A stretch of 64,000 bases of DNA from AP-15 sp963732095 (lineage in GTDB: Bacteria; Pseudomonadota; Alphaproteobacteria; ATCC43930; CGMCC-115725), in contig CAVSZA010000003.1 of assembly GCA_963732095.1 (NCBI GenBank), positions 1 through 64,000 on the forward strand. Direction: 5' to 3'. Numbering within the stretch: the first letter of the stretch is position 1; each line of letters begins with the position of its first letter. A program made the position numbers and the translations under genes. The notes below the pieces were generated by a model. That model was not told where the DNA came from and did no database searches. It saw only the letters and a list, made by a program, of their open reading frames with translations. Shown piece after piece: positions 60,991-64,000 of this stretch.

Positions 60991-61140
60991 TTACGCATGA
61001 TCCTCAGCTAATTTGAGGAGGCGGTATGGCATCGGCGGGGTTCGGACTGCGACATAGCCGAGGCGTGGCATGATGGCGGCGAGATCGTATCGGCGGTTGA
61101 AGCGGTACTCGAATTCGGCGAGGTAGCGGGGCACATGCGT
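60991..61140 (-). mobile_element. IS1595-type transposase C-terminal fragment
   Basis: Minus strand HVPRYLAEFEYRFNRRYDLA, AIMPRLGYVAVRTPPMPYRL and LKLAEDHA with a stop at 60991 is the C-terminus of IS1595 transposases (L-x-E-F-x-Y-R-F-N-R-R). The catalytic domain is absent. It sits directly behind the HTH protein at 61148. Confidence 0.75.
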
Positions 61141-61147
61141 TCCAGTC

Positions 61148-61507
61148 GGTTTCCCGCCAACCCAGCCGAGCCTTTAAAAACAATTCGCCCAGCCGGCCCC
61201 GGACGCGCTCATCTTTGATCGGCGTGAAGCCATCTGGGGCTCTGGTGCCGAAAATTGTCGCGACCATGAAATGGCCGACCTTGGCATTCAGCTTGGTCGC
61301 GCCTGTCTCCAGCTCATTCTTGAAATGCTTACGCAGCGAGTTCCGGCAAATCGGGTTGTCGCGTCGGTCCCGGACGAGCAAACAGATCTTCTCCTCTGTG
61401 ATACCGAGACCAACCATCACTTCGACGTTTTTCGCTGCTCGTCCGTCGGCCGAAATGCCGGCCGTCCTCTCGTAGCCATAACCCACCTCTTGCCCTCTAA
61501 TATACAT
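61148..61507 (-). CDS. phage-type HTH/DNA-binding protein, fused at its end to an IS1595 tail
   Basis: Residues 22-119 read GRAAKNVEVMVGLGITEEKI, CLLVRDRRDNPICRNSLRKH, FKNELETGATKLNAKVGHFM and GRLGELFLKARLGWRET. The order (V-x-x-M-x-x-x-G-I-x-E-x-x-I, then L-R-K-H-F-x-x-E-L-x-x-G, then K-A-R-x-G-W-R-E-T) is that of small phage DNA-binding proteins near terminase genes. After residue 120 the literal frame enters the IS1595 fragment antisense to sense, and stops at 61004. Compared with relatives an insertion of a few residues (RDRRDNPIC) and a longer TPIKDE loop look odd. Probably a relic. Confidence 0.55.
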
Positions 61508-62052
61508 TGTTTCTGGGGACTTGCCGCACCCCAGGTATCACCTGTTCAACCTATTGGGAGAACCGTGGGACATATTCCGGCTGGCGCTGCGCCTCGCCAC
61601 GAGGATTCCGACGACGTCACCGGCTAAGCTTTTACGAAGCGACGGGGGCTCGAGGGGGAACTACGGCCAAAGGTGCCTGAGCCTGTTCCGCCAGCTGCGG
61701 AATGCGATGCAATCGATAGAATTTTAATTTTCCTCACAATGATTTTGTCAAAAGTGATTAGGGCCAGCTGTTCACGTTCTTTCAATTCCAGCTGGGTTCT
61801 CTCAGAGCGGTGACGTGCGATGTCCCGCCTCCTTTCCGCATATAATGTTATTATCCATATCATATCGATCAAGTCAAGACCAGAATATTGCGAAATTAGA
61901 CTGCCCGTCGATCGGATTGCTCTTTGACGCCGTAGCTGGCCATGGCGCGCCCGGTGGCCAGTGGTCCCGTCAGGATCGCCCCCAACGGCTGAACCACGTC
62001 GGCACGTCTCGCGACAGAGCAACACGATCGGGAATTTCGCCTCGATCATACC
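61508..62052. other. 545-base stretch without a firm gene
   Basis: A minus frame at 61624-62049 contains LISQYSGLDLIDMIWIITLY and ERTQLELKEREQLALITFDK, which look protein-like but match nothing known. The centre (61700-61900) is AT-richer than its surroundings. No RNA gene seen. Confidence 0.35.
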
Positions 62053-62472
62053 ATGCTGTTGGCGTTACAAGCCGACGTGCAATTGGCGACCGGCAAGCCC
62101 GAAGCGGCGCTTGCGTCGGTCGCCGCCGGGCTGAAGGCGGTCGAAAAGACGGGAGGAGCGCCGCTTGAAGCGGAGCTTTATCGGCTCAGGGGCGAGGCCT
62201 TGCTCGCCGGCGCCGGGACGGCGAGCGAGGCCGAGACCGCCATCGAGAAAGCCATCGCCGTCGCCCGCCGGCAGAACGCGAAGTCCTGGGAATTGCGCGC
62301 CGCCATGAGCCTCGCCCGCCTGCGCCGACAGCAGGGCCGGCCGCAAGAGGCGGCCGCCCTCCTCGCCCCGGTCCTCGGCTGGTTCACCGAAGGCCTCGAC
62401 ACCGCCGACCTCAAGGAGGCCAGGACGCTGCTCGACAAACTGACTGAGCCGGCGATTGCCGCGGAGGGGTGA
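62053..62472 (+). pseudogene. TPR-ATPase/adenylate-cyclase-type protein, C-terminal fragment
   Basis: A 139-residue reading: ALQADVQLATGKPEAALASV, GGAPLEAELYRLRGEALLAG, TASEAETAIEKAIAVARRQN, AKSWELRAAMSLARLRRQQG and GWFTEGLDTADLKEARTLLD. This is the closing TPR array of the roughly 1,000-residue cyclase/AAA/TPR proteins that are very numerous in Bradyrhizobium. The cyclase and ATPase parts do not precede it, so it is only a tail. Pieces of the same end recur at 13296, 26303 and 63243. Confidence 0.75.
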
Positions 62473-62566
62473 GTCCGGTGCGAGTGGCCGCTTTCTGGCC
62501 GACCCGATTACCCGCTGGCGAGGTCGTGAAGCCTCGCCGGCGCGATGCGCGGCGAGAGACGGGATC

Positions 62567-62656
62567 CACGGCTGCGCCTTTCGACCGAAATCAGGCGCCG
62601 GTTTGCTCCGATTTTTGCATCGCATGCCGTGCGCTCGCCGGAAAAGGCATGCGATG
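62567..62656 (+). repeat. repeat R1, longest copy with hairpin end
   Basis: Begins CCACGGCTGCGCCTTTCGAC, CGAAATCAGGCGCCGGTTTG, CTCCGATTTTTGCATCGCAT, GCCGTGCGCTCGCCGGA. Its end forms an inverted repeat, GCATCGCATGCC at 62618-62629 against GGCATGCGATG at 62645-62655. Halves of it recur at 62839-62875 and 63188-63242. Confidence 0.85.
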
Positions 62657-62838
62657 TGCTCGAAGCCGCCAGGGGTCGATTTATACACATCCCTGCTCGA
62701 AGTGTTCGCGTACGCCGGTCGGCATTTGCATGGTCGGGAAGCCCTTTTTATGAACTCGTAAAAATTATCGGCGGGAAATTCGGAAAGCCGCAGAAATCCT
62801 CGGTTTTAGAAAGCCGCCCGGGTAATTTTTTCCGAAGG

Positions 62839-62875
62839 CTCCGATTTTTGCATCGCATGCCGTGCGCTCGCCGGA
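62839..62875 (+). repeat. repeat R1, second half
   Basis: GCTCCGATTTTTGCATCGCA then TGCCGTGCGCTCGCCGGA, identical to the second half of the copy at 62567-62656. Confidence 0.85.
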
Positions 62876-62876
62876 G

Positions 62877-63193
62877 AAGTGCTCACCGCCGGAGAGCGAC
62901 AGCGTCTCTGCGATCAACGAGAGGTCGCCCGGTTCCGCCCCGTCGCCGAGCAACGCCTCCAGCTTGTCGAGCTTTGTTGCGGTCGTGTCGTCGCGGGCGA
63001 ACCCTGCGGCGCGCTCCAGCTGGCCGATAAAGGGGTAAAGCGCGCTATCCTGATGGTGCGGCGAGCAGAAATAGCGCAGTCGGGTGTGCGGCTCGGTCTC
63101 GAGGCGTTGCGACAGTGCCGCGGTCAGGCGCGACTTGCCGATCCCTGGTTCGCCCGAGACCAGCACCACCCGCCCTGCGCCGGACTTCGCCAC
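62877..63193 (-). pseudogene. TPR-ATPase/cyclase-type protein, AAA-domain fragment
   Basis: Minus strand GAGRVVLVSGEPGIGKSRLT holds a Walker A (GEPGIGKS), then ETEPHTRLRYFCSPHHQDSA, LYPFIGQLERAAGFARDDTT and LIAETLSLSGGE. This is the ATPase part of the same large family whose tail lies at 62053-62472, but on the opposite strand. Both ends pass abruptly into repeat R1 sequence. Confidence 0.75.
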
Positions 63194-63242
63194 GGCTGCG
63201 CCTTTCGACCGAAATCAGGTGCCGGTTTGCTCCGATTTTTGC
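63188..63242 (+). repeat. repeat R1, first half
   Basis: CGCCACGGCTGCGCCTTTCG, ACCGAAATCAGGTGCCGGTT, TGCTCCGATTTTTGC, one mismatch from the first half of the copy at 62567. It passes directly into the TPR fragment at 63243. Confidence 0.85.
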
Positions 63243-63382
63243 GACGTCGCGCGCCGGCAGAACGCGAAGTCCTGGGAATTGCGCGGTGCTATGAGCCTCG
63301 CCCGCCTGCGCCGACAGCAGGGCCGGCAGCAAGAGGGGGCGGCCCTCCTCGCCCCAATCCTCGGCTGGTTCACCGAAGGCTT
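63243..63382 (+). pseudogene. TPR-ATPase/cyclase-type protein, second C-terminal fragment
   Basis: ARRQNAKSWELRGAMSLARL, RRQQGRQQEGAALLAPILGW and FTEGLG repeats the end of the fragment at 62053-62472 with few changes. The reading stops making sense exactly where the dispersed repeat at 63383 begins. Confidence 0.7.
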
Positions 63383-63447
63383 GGGGGATTCAGAGACGAG
63401 TTCGCTCGTGACTCCCTCCTCCAGCGGCGAGTCCAATGCGAACCTGA
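63383..63447 (+). repeat. dispersed T-arm-like repeat, extended copy 13
   Basis: GGGGGATTCAGAGACGAGTT, CGCTCGTGACTCCCTCCTCC, AGCGGCGAGTCCAATGCGAA, CCTGAC. Same extended head as the copy at 10036-10101. Confidence 0.85.
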
Positions 63448-63742
63448 CGCACTCGAGTAGGCGGCCGAAAGTGACTTTGGGTCAGCTTTTCGGTTGCAGG
63501 AAATGACTGAAGTGGCGAGTTAGAATGCAACAGCACGACTCGCTAAACGAACAGTCGGGGCCGAAAAGGACTGAAAGGGAGAACTATCCATCTGATACAG
63601 CAGGGTTCTTCTCCCGCGAGACAAGGATCTGGCTTTTGGGGGGCGAGGTGATGAGTTTAGTGACAGGACGAGTGGAGGAGCTTGACGCCCTCGTGTTATC
63701 GCGGCCACGGTTGTGGCAACAAGCAAAGCGGAGGAGCGGGCT

Positions 63743-64000
63743 ATGGAGTTTGGCATCTTCAATCTGATGGGGTCGCGCGACCCCGAAAAGCAAACAGCGG
63801 AAGTTTTTGCCGAGGTCGCAGAGCAGACGCGTCTTGCCGATGAGCTCGGTTATGCGATCGCCTGGTTCGCCGAGCACCATTCTCGAATTACTGCCTCTGC
63901 GCGTCGCCGCTGATGATGGTTGCGCACTGCGCCTCGATTACCAAAAAGATCCGGCTCGGCACCGCGGTCGTCGTCCTGCCGCTATACAACCCGGCGCGGC
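63743..64000 (+). CDS. LLM-class flavin-dependent oxidoreductase, N-terminal part (cut by window edge, frameshifted)
   Basis: ATG at 63743 behind GGAGGAGCGGGCT gives MEFGIFNLMGSRDPEKQTAE, VAEQTRLADELGYAIAWFAE and HH. Near 63880 one T appears to be missing; restoring it gives FSNYCLCASPLMMVAHCASI and TKKIRLGTAVVVLPLYNPAR to the window edge. This is the start of a luciferase-like enzyme with FMN-binding strands E-F-G-I-F and W-F-A-E-H-H. The literal frame stops at 63913. Confidence 0.85.

Noticed and set aside
62451..62490. A further copy of the T-arm-like repeat (GAGTCCGGTGCGAG)
   Set aside because: Only the tail resembles the family and it overlaps the end of the TPR fragment; too weak to count.
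62567..62656. Integron attC site
   Set aside because: The inverted repeat has no core-site GTTRRRY or R''/L'' layout, and no integrase gene is nearby.

Overview
The window looks like soil alphaproteobacterial DNA, most likely from the order Hyphomicrobiales (Bradyrhizobium/Xanthobacteraceae-like). The evidence is a SciP/DUF1153 homologue (the CtrA antagonist family confined to Alphaproteobacteria), many flavin-dependent luciferase-like (LLM) oxidoreductases, Rieske dioxygenases, ABC substrate-binding proteins, a FixJ-type single receiver and high-GC codon use. No rRNA, complete tRNA or CRISPR array was seen. The taxonomic call is an inference from gene content.

Layout. 1-5 kb: the tail of an amidohydrolase, an MFS exporter, SciP, a GlcG/HbpS-type secreted protein and several gene remnants. 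5.4-9.7 kb: a phage-type module on the minus strand (ParB-methyltransferase fusion, DUF5681 protein, large terminase) with a hypothetical protein upstream. 9.8-10.1 kb: an AATTCCCTG repeat array joined to a dispersed repeat. 10.6-13 kb: a CDGSH Fe-S protein and a DctA-type symporter. 13-19.2 kb: IS256 and SDR scraps, an MlaC-like gene and a four-gene branched-chain 2-oxoacid dehydrogenase operon (E1alpha, E1beta, E2, E3). 19.9-24.8 kb: acyl-CoA ligase plus enoyl-CoA hydratase, a divergent quinone reductase, a broken SDR and a receiver protein. 25-29.4 kb: a broken IS6 element, a glycosyltransferase and a Rieske dioxygenase pair. 30-31.7 kb: a Tat-exported peptide/opine-type substrate-binding protein. 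32-39.4 kb: a graveyard of IS630, IS66, DinB, DUF3047, LLM and RidA-like remnants, holding also a lone HNH-nuclease protein, a peptidoglycan-binding protein and a zinc-finger protein. 39.5-45.2 kb: a second Rieske pair, an alpha/beta hydrolase, a mandelate-racemase-superfamily enzyme and a metallo-beta-lactamase-fold hydrolase. 45.4-49.2 kb: small envelope proteins and more fragments. 49.4-53.5 kb: an LLM/hydrolase catabolic cluster. 54-57.6 kb: small envelope genes, a leuB remnant and a hydrolase. 58-60.7 kb: an amidohydrolase plus an LLM enzyme. 61-63.5 kb: a mosaic of IS1595, TPR-ATPase/cyclase and repeat pieces, then the start of another LLM gene.

How the genes fit together. Intact genes point to uptake and breakdown of organic acids, aromatic compounds and acyl-CoA-linked substrates: DctA and the substrate-binding protein bring substrates in, Rieske and LLM oxygenases start attack, hydrolases, amidohydrolases and MR/MLE enzymes follow, and acyl-CoA ligase, hydratase and the BCKDH complex finish.

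Two features stand out. First, a dispersed repeat of about 55 bp, with a core like a tRNA T-arm and 3' end, occurs in about a dozen copies in both orientations and often lies exactly where a gene fragment ends. Second, about a dozen otherwise well-conserved genes carry one or two small indels, several in homopolymers or CG runs. Either the assembly is noisy or the genome is losing genes; raw reads would decide.
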